Below, piece by piece: positions 16,794 to 24,510 of a stretch of DNA of 37,920 nucleotides. The stretch's first letter is position 1; each line of letters opens with the position of its first letter. A program made the position numbers and the translations under genes. The notes under the pieces were generated by a model that saw only the letters and a program-made list of their open reading frames with translations, did not search any database and was not told where the DNA came from. Source of the DNA: Streptomyces cahuitamycinicus (GTDB lineage Bacteria > Actinomycetota > Actinomycetes > Streptomycetales > Streptomycetaceae); contig NZ_POUC01000028.1 in the NCBI RefSeq assembly GCF_002891435.1, positions 1 through 37,920 of the forward strand, given 5' to 3'.

Positions 16794-18638
16794 TCACCTG
16801 TTCCCTTCGGAGCTGTCGTGCGGGCCGGCACCGGGACGGTCGTCGCGGTGGCGGCTGCCGGGCAGCATCTCCTGGACCTTGGCCTTCAGCCCTTGCTTCA
16901 CCATGGAGCCGCGGTCGCTGTCCCCCTTGAGGATCGCGGTCGCCGCGGCCTCGATCTGGTCGAGTGAAGCGTGCGGCGGGATCGGCGGGACGGCCGGGTC
17001 GGTGCGGAAGTCGATGACGAAGGGCCGGTCGGCGGCGAGAGCCTGGTCCCAGGCGGATTCGACCTGCTTGGGCTTCTCCACCCGGACGCCGTCCAGGCCG
17101 ATGCTCCGGGCGATGTCCGCGTACGGCAGGTCGGGGATGTGCTGGGACTCCTCGAACTGGGGGGCGCCGGACATGGCGCGCATCTCCCATGTGACCTGGT
17201 TGAGGTCGCCGTTGTTCAGTACTGCCACGATCAGCCGCGGGTCGGACCACTCGCGGTAGTACTTCGCGGCGGTGACCATCTCCATCATGCCGTTCATCTG
17301 CATGGCGCCGTCCCCGACCAGGGCGATGGCGGGGCGGTCGGGATGGGCGAACTTCGCGCCGATGGCGTACGGCACCCCGGGCCCCATCGTCGCCAGGGTG
17401 CCGGACAGGGAGCCGCGCATCCGGCCGCGCAGCCGGAGGTGGCGGGCGTACCAGTTGGCGGCCGAGCCCGAGTCGGCACTCACGATCGCGTCCTCGGGCA
17501 GCCTGCCGTCCAGGGCGTGGACGACGTACTCCGGGTTGACCGGGTCGGCGCTGACGGCGGCGCGCCGCTGCATGACCTCCCACCAGCGGGCGACGTTCTT
17601 CTCGATCTTCTCCCGCCAGGCCCGGTCCTCCTTGCGGTGCAGGCGGGGCAGCAGCCGCTGCAGGGTCTCGCGGGCGTCCCCGACGAGGTTGACCTCGTTC
17701 GGGTAGCGCAGGCCGATCATGTGCGGGTCGATGTCGATCTGCACGGCCCGCGCCTGGTCCAGCTCCGGCAGGAACTGCGTGTACGGGAAACTGGAGCCGA
17801 TCATCAGCAGGGTGTCGCACTCCTGCATCAGCTCGTAGGAGGGGCGGGTGCCCAGCAGCCCGATGGAGCCGGTGACGTAGGGCAGGTCGTCGGGCAGGGC
17901 GTCCTTGCCGAGCAGGGCCTTCGCCACGCCGGCGCCGAGCACGTCGGCCAGCCGTTCGACCTCGGCCCGTGCCCCGCGAGCCCCCTGCCCGATGAGGACG
18001 GCGACCTTCTCGCCGGAGTTCAGTACGTCGGCGGCCCGCTGCAGGTCCTCCTCGGCGGGCACCGGCGCGTACCGTCCCAGCCCGAGACTGGAGGGCACCA
18101 TCTTGAAGGCGTGCGTGGGCGGGCTGTAGTCCAGCTCCTGCACGTCGGCGGGGAGGATGATCGCGGTGACGGTGCGCTTGGCGTACGCGGTGCGAATGGC
18201 CCGGTCGATCAGGTTCGGCAGTTGCTCGGGAACCGTCGCCGTCTCGCAGAAGTCCGAGGCGACGTCCTTGTACAGGCCGGCGAGGTCCACTTCCTGCTGG
18301 TAGGAGCCGCCCATGGCGCTGCGGTTGGTCTGCCCGACCAGCGCCACCACCGGAACGTGGTCGAGCTTGGCGTCGTAGAGCCCGTTCAGCAGGTGGATCG
18401 CGCCCGGTCCGGAGGTCGCCGCGCACACGCCCACCTTGCCGGAGAACTTCGCGTAGCCGACGGCCTGGAACGCCGACATCTCCTCGTGCCGGGCCTGGAC
18501 GAACTCCGGCTTGTTGTCCGCGCGTCCCCAGGCCGCCAGCAACCCGTTGATGCCGTCGCCCGCGTAGGCGAAGACGTGGTCGACGTCCCACTCGCGCAGC
18601 CGCTGGAGAACGTAGTCGGACACCTTGGTGCTGGCCAT
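16794..18638 (-). CDS. Pyruvate oxidase/dehydrogenase (quinone)-like TPP enzyme
   Basis: A 614-residue thiamine-diphosphate enzyme of the PoxB/acetolactate synthase superfamily, likely converting pyruvate to acetate and CO2 with electrons passed to quinones. It has the three-domain order. The N-terminal PYR domain carries ARHEEMSAFQAVGYAK, with catalytic Glu near residue 53, then CAATSGPGAIHLLNGLYDAK. A central FAD/nucleotide domain follows at about 190-330. The C-terminal PP domain has the Mg/TPP motif GDGAMQMNGMME (442-453) with LNNGD ending it at 475-477. The ATG at 18638 is preceded by AAGGGAG. The C-terminal ~30 residues are basic/His rich and could make the peripheral membrane contact known for PoxB, but this is not certain. 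The substrate could also be another 2-oxoacid. Divergent from the SDR gene; a SigB-like promoter candidate lies upstream. Confidence 0.87.
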   Translation of the reverse strand: MASTKVSDYVLQRLREWDVDHVFAYAGDGINGLLAAWGRADNKPEFVQARHEEMSAFQAVGYAKFSGKVGVCAATSGPGAIHLLNGLYDAKLDHVPVVALVGQTNRSAMGGSYQQEVDLAGLYKDVASDFCETATVPEQLPNLIDRAIRTAYAKRTVTAIILPADVQELDYSPPTHAFKMVPSSLGLGRYAPVPAEEDLQRAADVLNSGEKVAVLIGQGARGARAEVERLADVLGAGVAKALLGKDALPDDLPYVTGSIGLLGTRPSYELMQECDTLLMIGSSFPYTQFLPELDQARAVQIDIDPHMIGLRYPNEVNLVGDARETLQRLLPRLHRKEDRAWREKIEKNVARWWEVMQRRAAVSADPVNPEYVVHALDGRLPEDAIVSADSGSAANWYARHLRLRGRMRGSLSGTLATMGPGVPYAIGAKFAHPDRPAIALVGDGAMQMNGMMEMVTAAKYYREWSDPRLIVAVLNNGDLNQVTWEMRAMSGAPQFEESQHIPDLPYADIARSIGLDGVRVEKPKQVESAWDQALAADRPFVIDFRTDPAVPPIPPHASLDQIEAAATAILKGDSDRGSMVKQGLKAKVQEMLPGSRHRDDRPGAGPHDSSEGNR

Positions 18639-18713
18639 GCGAGCTCCCTTTCCGATCCGCTGGTGAGCGACCGTCCCCGGCGTCAGGACGCGCGGGGGCA
18701 CGACACCCCCTGG

Positions 18714-18738
18714 GTAACCGTGCGGCCATGCGGGAAAC
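18714..18738 (-). promoter_or_regulatory. Possible SigB-like promoter of the pyruvate oxidase gene
   Basis: Minus-strand GTTT followed after 15 bases by GGTTAC, one mismatch from the general-stress consensus GTTT-N14-16-GGGTAC. The implied start site near 18706 leaves a leader of about 68 bases before the ATG at 18638. Judged by eye only. Confidence 0.3.
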
Positions 18739-18815
18739 GTGGCCCTCACCAAGCCCGGCCCGGCCGCGCGGGCGCCGCGAGGCGTGGCACGGGGCGGGAC
18801 GGATACTCGTCCGCC

Positions 18816-19628
18816 ATGACTGAGACACGGCCCCTCGCCCTGATCACCGGCGCGTCCAGCGGAATCGGCCACGAGCTGGCACGGCAGTTCGCGCTGCACG
18901 GTCACGACCTCGTCGTGAACGCCGAGGACGAGCGGCTGGAGACCGCCGCACAGGAGCTACGGGAGACGGGTGCGCAGGTCAGCGCTGTGCGCGCCGACCT
19001 GCGGACCGGCGAGGGACGGTTCAGGCTCCTGGACGCGCTGGACGGTCTGACGGTCGACGTCGCCGCCCTCAACGCAGGGGTGGGCCGAGGCGGCGCCTTC
19101 GTGGACACCGACCTCGCCGACGATCAGGAGGTCATCGACCTCAACGTCACCGCGACCGTGCGGCTGGCCAAGACGCTGCTGCGGGCCATGGTGGCGCGCG
19201 GCGCGGGCCGGCTCGCCTTCACCTCGTCCGTCGCCGCGACGATGCCCGGTTCCTTCCAGCCCGTCTACAACGCGTCCAAGTCGTTCGTGCAGTCCTTCGC
19301 CCAGGCCCTGGCGGAGGAGGTGAAGGACACCGGCGTGACGGTCACCTCCTTCATGCCGGGCCCGACGGACACGGACTTCTTCGACCGGGCGGACATGGCG
19401 GACGACACCCGGATCGGCACCGCGAAGAAGGACGATGCCGCGCAGGTGGCCGAGCAGGCGTTCGAAGCGATCGTGAAGGGCGAGACGAACGCCGTGACCG
19501 GGTCGCTGAAGTCCAAGGCGCAGGGCTTGGCCGGGAAGGTGCTTCCCGACGGGATGAAGGCGGCCGTCCACCGGCGGATGGCGGAACCGGGGACCGGTGC
19601 GGAAGAGGACCATGGGAGGCAGAAGTGA
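18816..19628 (+). CDS. Short-chain dehydrogenase/reductase (classical SDR)
   Basis: A 270-residue NAD(P)-dependent oxidoreductase with a Rossmann fold. The cofactor motif TGASSGIG is at 11-18, the structural motif LNAG at 85-88, and the catalytic set is Asn near 110, Ser138 (FTSSVA), Tyr151 and Lys155 (YNASK). GPTDTDFF near 185 is the usual segment after the active site. Acidic/neutral residues after the second strand do not settle NADH versus NADPH. The substrate is unknown. The start ATG at 18816 has only a weak GGGACGGA site. The C-terminal ~25 residues are charged and variable. A CYP152-type peroxygenase follows after 67 bases on the same strand, so oxidation of a hydroxy-fatty acid by the SDR is a reasonable hypothesis. 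Confidence 0.88.
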   Translation: MTETRPLALITGASSGIGHELARQFALHGHDLVVNAEDERLETAAQELRETGAQVSAVRADLRTGEGRFRLLDALDGLTVDVAALNAGVGRGGAFVDTDLADDQEVIDLNVTATVRLAKTLLRAMVARGAGRLAFTSSVAATMPGSFQPVYNASKSFVQSFAQALAEEVKDTGVTVTSFMPGPTDTDFFDRADMADDTRIGTAKKDDAAQVAEQAFEAIVKGETNAVTGSLKSKAQGLAGKVLPDGMKAAVHRRMAEPGTGAEEDHGRQK

Positions 19629-19695
19629 CGCCGCAGTGGCCTCGGTGGCTGAAGCGCGCCGGTGTCGCCCCGGCTGGCGTGGGCACTCCCGGGGC

Positions 19696-20925
19696 ATGAG
19701 TGCCCACCGACTGGTTCCCGAGTCCCTGGCTCTGCTCACCGAGGGTTACGCCTGGCTGCCCGATCTGATGCGCGCCGAGAACGACACGGCGCTGAACCTC
19801 CGCGTCCTCGGCCACCCGGCCCTGGCCGTACGGGGTCCGGACGCGGTCGGCTTCTTCTACGACGAGGAGCACGTCCGGCGCCACGGCGCGCTGCCCGGCC
19901 CGGTCCTGAGCACCCTCTTCGGCCACGGCGCGGTCCACACCCTCGACGGCGACGCGCACCGGCAGCGCAAGGCGTTCTTCCTGCCGCTGCTGGAGACCGA
20001 CGCGGTGACGGGCTCGGCCGGTCACATCGCCGACGCCTGGGACGAGGCCGTACCGCGCTGGCGGGCGCAGCCGGAGGTGGTGCTCTTCGACGCCGTCGGC
20101 CGGGTCGTCGCACGCGGGGTCTGCCGGTGGGCCGGCGTTCCCCTCGCCGAGGACGAGGAGGAGCCGCTGGCGCGTGATCTGCTGGCCATGGTGGACGGTT
20201 TCGCCACGGCGGGCCCGCGGCACTGGCGGGCCAGGAGGGCCCGTACCCGGCAGGAACAGCGTTTCGCCGCCCTCATCACAGAGGTGAGGTCCGGCACGGT
20301 CCGGCCCCCCGCGGATTGCGTGCTCGACCGCGTCTGCCGGTACCGCGACGCCTCCGGTGCCGAGCTGACGCCCCGGATCGCCGCGGTGGAGCTGCTCAAC
20401 GTCATACGGCCCGCCACCGCGCTGAGCTGGTTCGTGGCCTTCGCCGCGCACGCCCTGCACCGGTGGCCGGAGCACAAGGAGCGGCTCCGGTCGGGCGAGG
20501 AGGGCTACGCCACGGCGTTCGCCCACGAGGTGCGACGGTTCTACCCCTTCGCCCCGTTCCTGGGTGGCCGGGCCGTCACCGACCTGACCTGGCAGGGCCG
20601 CCACGTCCCGGCCGGTGGCCTGGTCCTGCTGGACGTCCACGGCCAGAACCACGACGAGCGGTTGTTCAAGGACCCCTACGCCTTCCGCCCCGAACGCTTC
20701 CTCGACCAGCCGCCCGGCCGGGACGAACTGATCCCCCAAGGCGGCGCGGACCCACGGAACGGACACCGCTGCCCCGGCGAGGCCATGGCCGTGGGCATCC
20801 TGGAGACGCTCGCCCGGCGCCTGGCGGCCCTGGACTACCAGGTGCCGCCGCAGGACCTGAGCATCCCCCTGAACCGCATCCCCACCCGGCCACGCAGCGG
20901 AATGACCATCCGGACGCTCGCGTAG
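19696..20925 (+). CDS. Cytochrome P450 of CYP152 (fatty-acid peroxygenase) type
   Basis: A 409-residue haem-thiolate enzyme. The haem-binding loop is NGHRCPGEAM, with Cys359 as ligand, and EVRRFYPF (278-285) is the ExxR region. The I-helix lacks the acid-alcohol pair of monooxygenases and instead reads LLNVIRPATALSWF with Arg238-Pro239, the CYP152 signature, meaning it uses H2O2 directly and the substrate carboxylate replaces the missing acid. His81 in GAVHTLDGDAHR sits at the position that is His85 in the alkene-forming OleT and Gln in alpha/beta-hydroxylases (from memory). Products could be hydroxy-fatty acids or terminal alkenes. ATG at 19696 gives the expected CYP152 length; the frame is open back to 19597, overlapping the SDR end, and the ribosome site is weak. 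Probably co-transcribed with the SDR. Confidence 0.9.
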   Translation: MSAHRLVPESLALLTEGYAWLPDLMRAENDTALNLRVLGHPALAVRGPDAVGFFYDEEHVRRHGALPGPVLSTLFGHGAVHTLDGDAHRQRKAFFLPLLETDAVTGSAGHIADAWDEAVPRWRAQPEVVLFDAVGRVVARGVCRWAGVPLAEDEEEPLARDLLAMVDGFATAGPRHWRARRARTRQEQRFAALITEVRSGTVRPPADCVLDRVCRYRDASGAELTPRIAAVELLNVIRPATALSWFVAFAAHALHRWPEHKERLRSGEEGYATAFAHEVRRFYPFAPFLGGRAVTDLTWQGRHVPAGGLVLLDVHGQNHDERLFKDPYAFRPERFLDQPPGRDELIPQGGADPRNGHRCPGEAMAVGILETLARRLAALDYQVPPQDLSIPLNRIPTRPRSGMTIRTLA

Positions 20926-21114
20926 CGGGAGGCGGAGCACCTGCGGCTCGGACGTTGCCGGACTTCTCGGCGGGAGAGCTCATGGCACAGACGCGAGCTC
21001 CCGGAACAGACGGGCGAGCTCACGGGAAAATGCCTCGCTGAGTGTTTCGGCCGGAGACGACGAGTCACCCGTGTGACCGGTAGGCGATGCGCGGTGACGC
21101 AAGGAGGAGAGCTG

Positions 21115-21309
21115 ATGTCGAACCCGCAACAGCCCGAGCTGCGGCGCAGTGACAAGGGCGCGGGCACTCCGCAGGACAGCGAGGCCCGCAAGGCGGCCCA
21201 GCCCGCCGGAAAGGGCGGCGGCCACCCTCACGGCACCGACCGCGGCGACAAGGGCGGAGGCGAAGGCGGCGGTACGCCTCCCGAGCAGCAGCCGGACCAC
21301 CCGGCCTGA
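21115..21309 (+). CDS. Small Gly-rich hydrophilic protein of unknown function
   Basis: A 64-residue protein, MSNPQQPELRRSDKGAGTPQ at the N-terminus and Gly/Lys/His/Pro rich afterwards, ending in QQPDHPA. No domain recognised; composition predicts a disordered, soluble, non-membrane protein. The case for a real gene is the near-perfect ribosome site AAGGAGGA ending 6 bases before the ATG. Short disordered proteins of this kind are common near stress genes in Streptomyces. It lies between the P450 and the molybdopterin oxidoreductase on the same strand but 160 bases or more from each, so operon membership is unclear. Confidence 0.6.
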   Translation: MSNPQQPELRRSDKGAGTPQDSEARKAAQPAGKGGGHPHGTDRGDKGGGEGGGTPPEQQPDHPA

Positions 21310-21472
21310 GCCGGCCGCGCGGACCGGTGAGCGCGAGGCGAACCGGTCCCCGCGGGCCGGCGGCTCACCCGATTCGAGGCTCCGCGACAGGAGAGTCAGG
21401 TACCACCACACCCCACGGGTACCGATGACGCGCGCGGCGCACAGCAACCGCAGTGGGTGCCGGGAGGCAGGC

Positions 21473-23971
21473 GTGGACCCGTCGGTGGACCGTATCGCGC
21501 AGCCGTGGGGTGCGCGGACTCCCTACGGGCGGCACGAGTCGTGGCCCGCGCGCGTGGACACCTACTTGGCGGAAGGCGTCGCCGAGGACCAGGTGGAGCG
21601 GTGGGTGCAGACCGCCTCGATCCTCCACTCGGACGGGGACGCCATGGACGTCGCCGTCGCGGACGGGCGTATGGCCGGCGTCCGCGGCCGGGCCCAGGAC
21701 CGCGTCAACCGCGGCCGGCTCGGACCGAAGGATCTCTTCGCCTGGCAGGCCAATGCCTCGCCCGACCGGCTCGCCAGGCCGCTGGTCCGGCGCGATGGCA
21801 CTCTGGTGGAGTGCGACTGGGACACCGCGCTGGAGCGGGTCGCCGCCCGCTCACGGGAGCTGCTGGACGAGCGCGGTCCGGGATCGATCGGCTTCTACAC
21901 CTCCGGGCAGCTCTTCCTGGAGGAGTACTACACGCTCGCGGTGCTGGCCCGCGCCGGAATCGGTACCAACCATCTGGACGGCAACACCCGGCTGTGCACA
22001 GCGACCGCCGCCGAGGCGCTCAAGGAGTCCTTCGGCTGCGACGGGCAGCCCGGCTGCTACGACGACATCGACCACGCCGACGTCATCGCCCTGTTCGGGC
22101 ACAACCTCGCCGAGACCCAGCCCGTGCAGTGGATGCGCATCCTCGACCGGCTGGAGGGAGGCGACCCGCCCCGCCTGGTGTGCGTCGACCCGCGCCCCAC
22201 CCAGGTGGCCCGCAGGGCGGCCGTCCACCTGGCCCCCCGTCTCGGCACGAACGTCGCCCTTCTCAACGCTCTCCTGCACGAGATCATCCGCACCGGCCGT
22301 GTGGATCACGACTTCATGGCGGCCCACTGCGTCGGCTTCGAGGAACTGGCCGCCCGGGTGGAGAAGTGCACCCCGGCATGGGCTGCCGAGATCTGCGACG
22401 TGCCCGCCGCGCAGATCGGGGCGGCCGCGGAACTCCTCGGGACGGCGGACAGACTGCTGTCCACCGTCCTGCAAGGCGTCTACCAGTCCCACCAGGCCAC
22501 CGCGGCCGCCGTCCAGATCAACAACCTGCACCTGATCCGCGGCATGCTCGGCAGGCCCGGCGCCGGTGTCCTGCAGATGAACGGCCAGCCCACCGCCCAG
22601 AACACCCGCGAATGCGGCGCCGACGGCGACCTGCCCGGCTTCCGCAACTGGCAGAACGACAGCCACGTCGCCGACCTGGCACGCGTGTGGAACGTCGACC
22701 CGAAGACCATCCCGCACTACGCGCCCCCCACGCACGCGATGCAGATGTTCCGCTACGCCGAGCAGGGCTCGATCCGCATGCTGTGGATCAGCGGCACCAA
22801 CCCGGCCGTCTCCCTGCCCGAGCTGTCCCGGATCCGCTCGATCCTGGGGCAGGACCGGCTCTTCGTGGTCGTGCAGGACCTGTTCCTGACCGAGACGGCC
22901 CAACTGGCCGACGTGGTGCTCCCGGCTGCCACCTGGGGCGAGAAGACCGGCACCTTCACCAACGCCGACCGCACCGTGCACCTGTCCGACAAGGCCGTCG
23001 AACCGCCCGGCGATGCCAGGCCGGACCTGGACATCTTCCTCGACTACGCCGCCCGGATGGACTTCCGCGACAAGGACGGCGGTCCGCTGATCACCTGGCA
23101 CGACCCCGAGTCGGCGTTCGAGGCGTGGAAACGGTGCAGTGCGGGCCGCCCGTGCGACTACACCGGCCTCGACCACGCCAGGCTGCGAGGAGGCAGCGGC
23201 ATCCAATGGCCGTGCAACGAGCAGGCCCTCGACGGCACGGACCGCCTCTACACCGACGGCATAACCTGGGCCCACCCCGACGAGTGCGAGTCCTACGGCA
23301 AGGATCTGGTGACCGGCGCGTCCCAGGAGGTCGTCGAGTACCGCTCCCTCAACCCCGACGGCAAGGCCATGCTGAAGGCGGCCGACTACCTGCCGCCGCA
23401 CGAGCTGCCCGACGAGGAGTACCCGTTCCAGCTGACGACCGGCCGGACCGTCTACCACTTCCACACCCGCACCAAGACCGCCCGGGCACCCCAGCTGAAC
23501 GCGGCGGCCCCCGACGTGTGGGTGGAGGCATCGACCACCGACGCGGCAGCACTCGGACTCGGCGAAGGCGATCTGGTGGAAGTCGGCACGCCACGCGGCG
23601 CCCTGCGCGGCCGGCTGCGCGTCACCGACATCCGCCCGGGACTGCTCTTCGTCCCCTTCCACTACGGCTACTGGGACACCGAAGCCGGTCACGCCCCCGG
23701 CCGGGACACCCCCGGGCGGGCCGCGAACGAGACGACCGTCACCGACTGGGACCCGGTCTCCAAACAGCCGCTGTTCAAGACCGCCGCGGCAGCGCTGCGC
23801 CTCGTCGAACGCGGCGACGGCGGCAGCGCACCCGCCCCGACCACCACCGCGTCCGCCCCCGCGTCGGCCGCCGGGGCCGGGGCCGTACCCGCCACGACCG
23901 GAGGCCGGTCCGCGCTCGTCACCGAGTCGGCCGACCCCACGTGGGACAGCCCCCGGAAGGAGGCCCGGTGA
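21473..23971 (+). CDS. Molybdopterin oxidoreductase lacking the Fe-S cysteines
   Basis: An 832-residue member of the DMSO reductase superfamily (formate dehydrogenase/nitrate reductase branch), using a bis-MGD molybdenum cofactor. The Mo-ligand segment DGNTRLCTAT is intact (Cys175), followed by GCYDDIDHAD, the cofactor-binding ISGTNPAVS and LPAATWGEKTGTFTNADRT, and the C-terminal MGD-binding domain with TTGRTVYHFHTRTKT. The N-terminal motif that normally binds [4Fe-4S] (CxxCxxxC, then RLCPK) reads SxxHxxxD at 49-56 and RLGPK at 82-86, so no cluster can be bound in the usual way. No twin-arginine signal is seen, so it is probably cytoplasmic. GTG at 21473 has GGGAGG five bases before; an ATG at 21425 lacks one. 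An Ala/Thr-rich tail (about 785-815) precedes the end. It overlaps the next gene by 4 bases. Substrate unknown. Confidence 0.88.
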   Translation: MDPSVDRIAQPWGARTPYGRHESWPARVDTYLAEGVAEDQVERWVQTASILHSDGDAMDVAVADGRMAGVRGRAQDRVNRGRLGPKDLFAWQANASPDRLARPLVRRDGTLVECDWDTALERVAARSRELLDERGPGSIGFYTSGQLFLEEYYTLAVLARAGIGTNHLDGNTRLCTATAAEALKESFGCDGQPGCYDDIDHADVIALFGHNLAETQPVQWMRILDRLEGGDPPRLVCVDPRPTQVARRAAVHLAPRLGTNVALLNALLHEIIRTGRVDHDFMAAHCVGFEELAARVEKCTPAWAAEICDVPAAQIGAAAELLGTADRLLSTVLQGVYQSHQATAAAVQINNLHLIRGMLGRPGAGVLQMNGQPTAQNTRECGADGDLPGFRNWQNDSHVADLARVWNVDPKTIPHYAPPTHAMQMFRYAEQGSIRMLWISGTNPAVSLPELSRIRSILGQDRLFVVVQDLFLTETAQLADVVLPAATWGEKTGTFTNADRTVHLSDKAVEPPGDARPDLDIFLDYAARMDFRDKDGGPLITWHDPESAFEAWKRCSAGRPCDYTGLDHARLRGGSGIQWPCNEQALDGTDRLYTDGITWAHPDECESYGKDLVTGASQEVVEYRSLNPDGKAMLKAADYLPPHELPDEEYPFQLTTGRTVYHFHTRTKTARAPQLNAAAPDVWVEASTTDAAALGLGEGDLVEVGTPRGALRGRLRVTDIRPGLLFVPFHYGYWDTEAGHAPGRDTPGRAANETTVTDWDPVSKQPLFKTAAAALRLVERGDGGSAPAPTTTASAPASAAGAGAVPATTGGRSALVTESADPTWDSPRKEAR

Positions 23972-24459
23972 ACGGCATCACCCTCGCCCTGCGGGTCCTC
24001 CATCACGGTGAGAAGAACCTGGCCGGGCACCTGACGTCCGTGGCCGGGCGCCACCGCACCGAGCACGAGGTCCACCACGTCGCCCTGGACCTCGCCGGCT
24101 GGTCCCGCGTCCACGTCCAGCGCCTGTCCGACACCGCGGACCACTACGGCCTGAACCTCGGCGATTCCGCCGGTACGCCTCTGGCGCAGCTGCTGTCCGC
24201 CGTCACGGAGAAGGCGTCCGAAGCGGTGGGCCACCGCCCCGAACCCGGTCTGCTGCTCCTGCGCGATCTGCGGGAGCTCCACCTCGCCGCCGCGGAGAAC
24301 TCCCTGCACTGGGAGATGCTCGCCCAGGCCGCACAGGCCACGAAGGACGACGGGCTGCTGGACCTGGCGTCCGCGTGCCACCCCGAGACGCTGCGGCAGA
24401 TGCGCTGGACCAACACCATGATCAAGAACCTGGCCCCGCAGATCCTGACCGGCCTGTGA
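23968..24459 (+). CDS. Helical, ferritin-like partner of the molybdopterin oxidoreductase
   Basis: A 163-residue soluble, all-helical protein. Helical segments at about 2-30, 34-60, 70-90, 95-122 and 136-157 alternate in a bundle pattern. Possible metal ligands occur in helix-internal positions: Glu15, His21, Glu33, His37, Glu110, His114 and His138. AENSLHWEMLAQAAQA resembles a ferritin-like helix. No family name can be given with confidence. Its GTG start overlaps the stop of the molybdoenzyme (GTGA) and AAGGAGG lies just upstream, inside the preceding gene, so translation is probably coupled. The tight coupling implies a functional link, for example an electron-transfer or maturation partner that compensates for the missing Fe-S cluster. 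That role is inference only. Confidence 0.75.
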   Translation: MNGITLALRVLHHGEKNLAGHLTSVAGRHRTEHEVHHVALDLAGWSRVHVQRLSDTADHYGLNLGDSAGTPLAQLLSAVTEKASEAVGHRPEPGLLLLRDLRELHLAAAENSLHWEMLAQAAQATKDDGLLDLASACHPETLRQMRWTNTMIKNLAPQILTGL

Positions 24460-24510
24460 CCGCTACGGCGAACACGACACCGTCGGGTGGTCGGGTGCGA
24501 GGCCGGCGAC

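Noticed and set aside
13283..16831. A 1182-codon open frame antisense to the AAA ATPase gene
   Set aside because: Gly/Val/Arg/Gln-rich translation with no domain, mirror of a real gene with Walker motifs on the other strand.
20982..21041. A 19-codon frame (MAQTRAPGTDGRAHGKMPR) with GGGAG before the ATG
   Set aside because: Too short and without conservation evidence; the ribosome site match is weak enough to arise by chance.
21417..21422. GGGTAC upstream of the molybdoenzyme as a SigB -10 box
   Set aside because: No acceptable -35 element 14-16 bases upstream.
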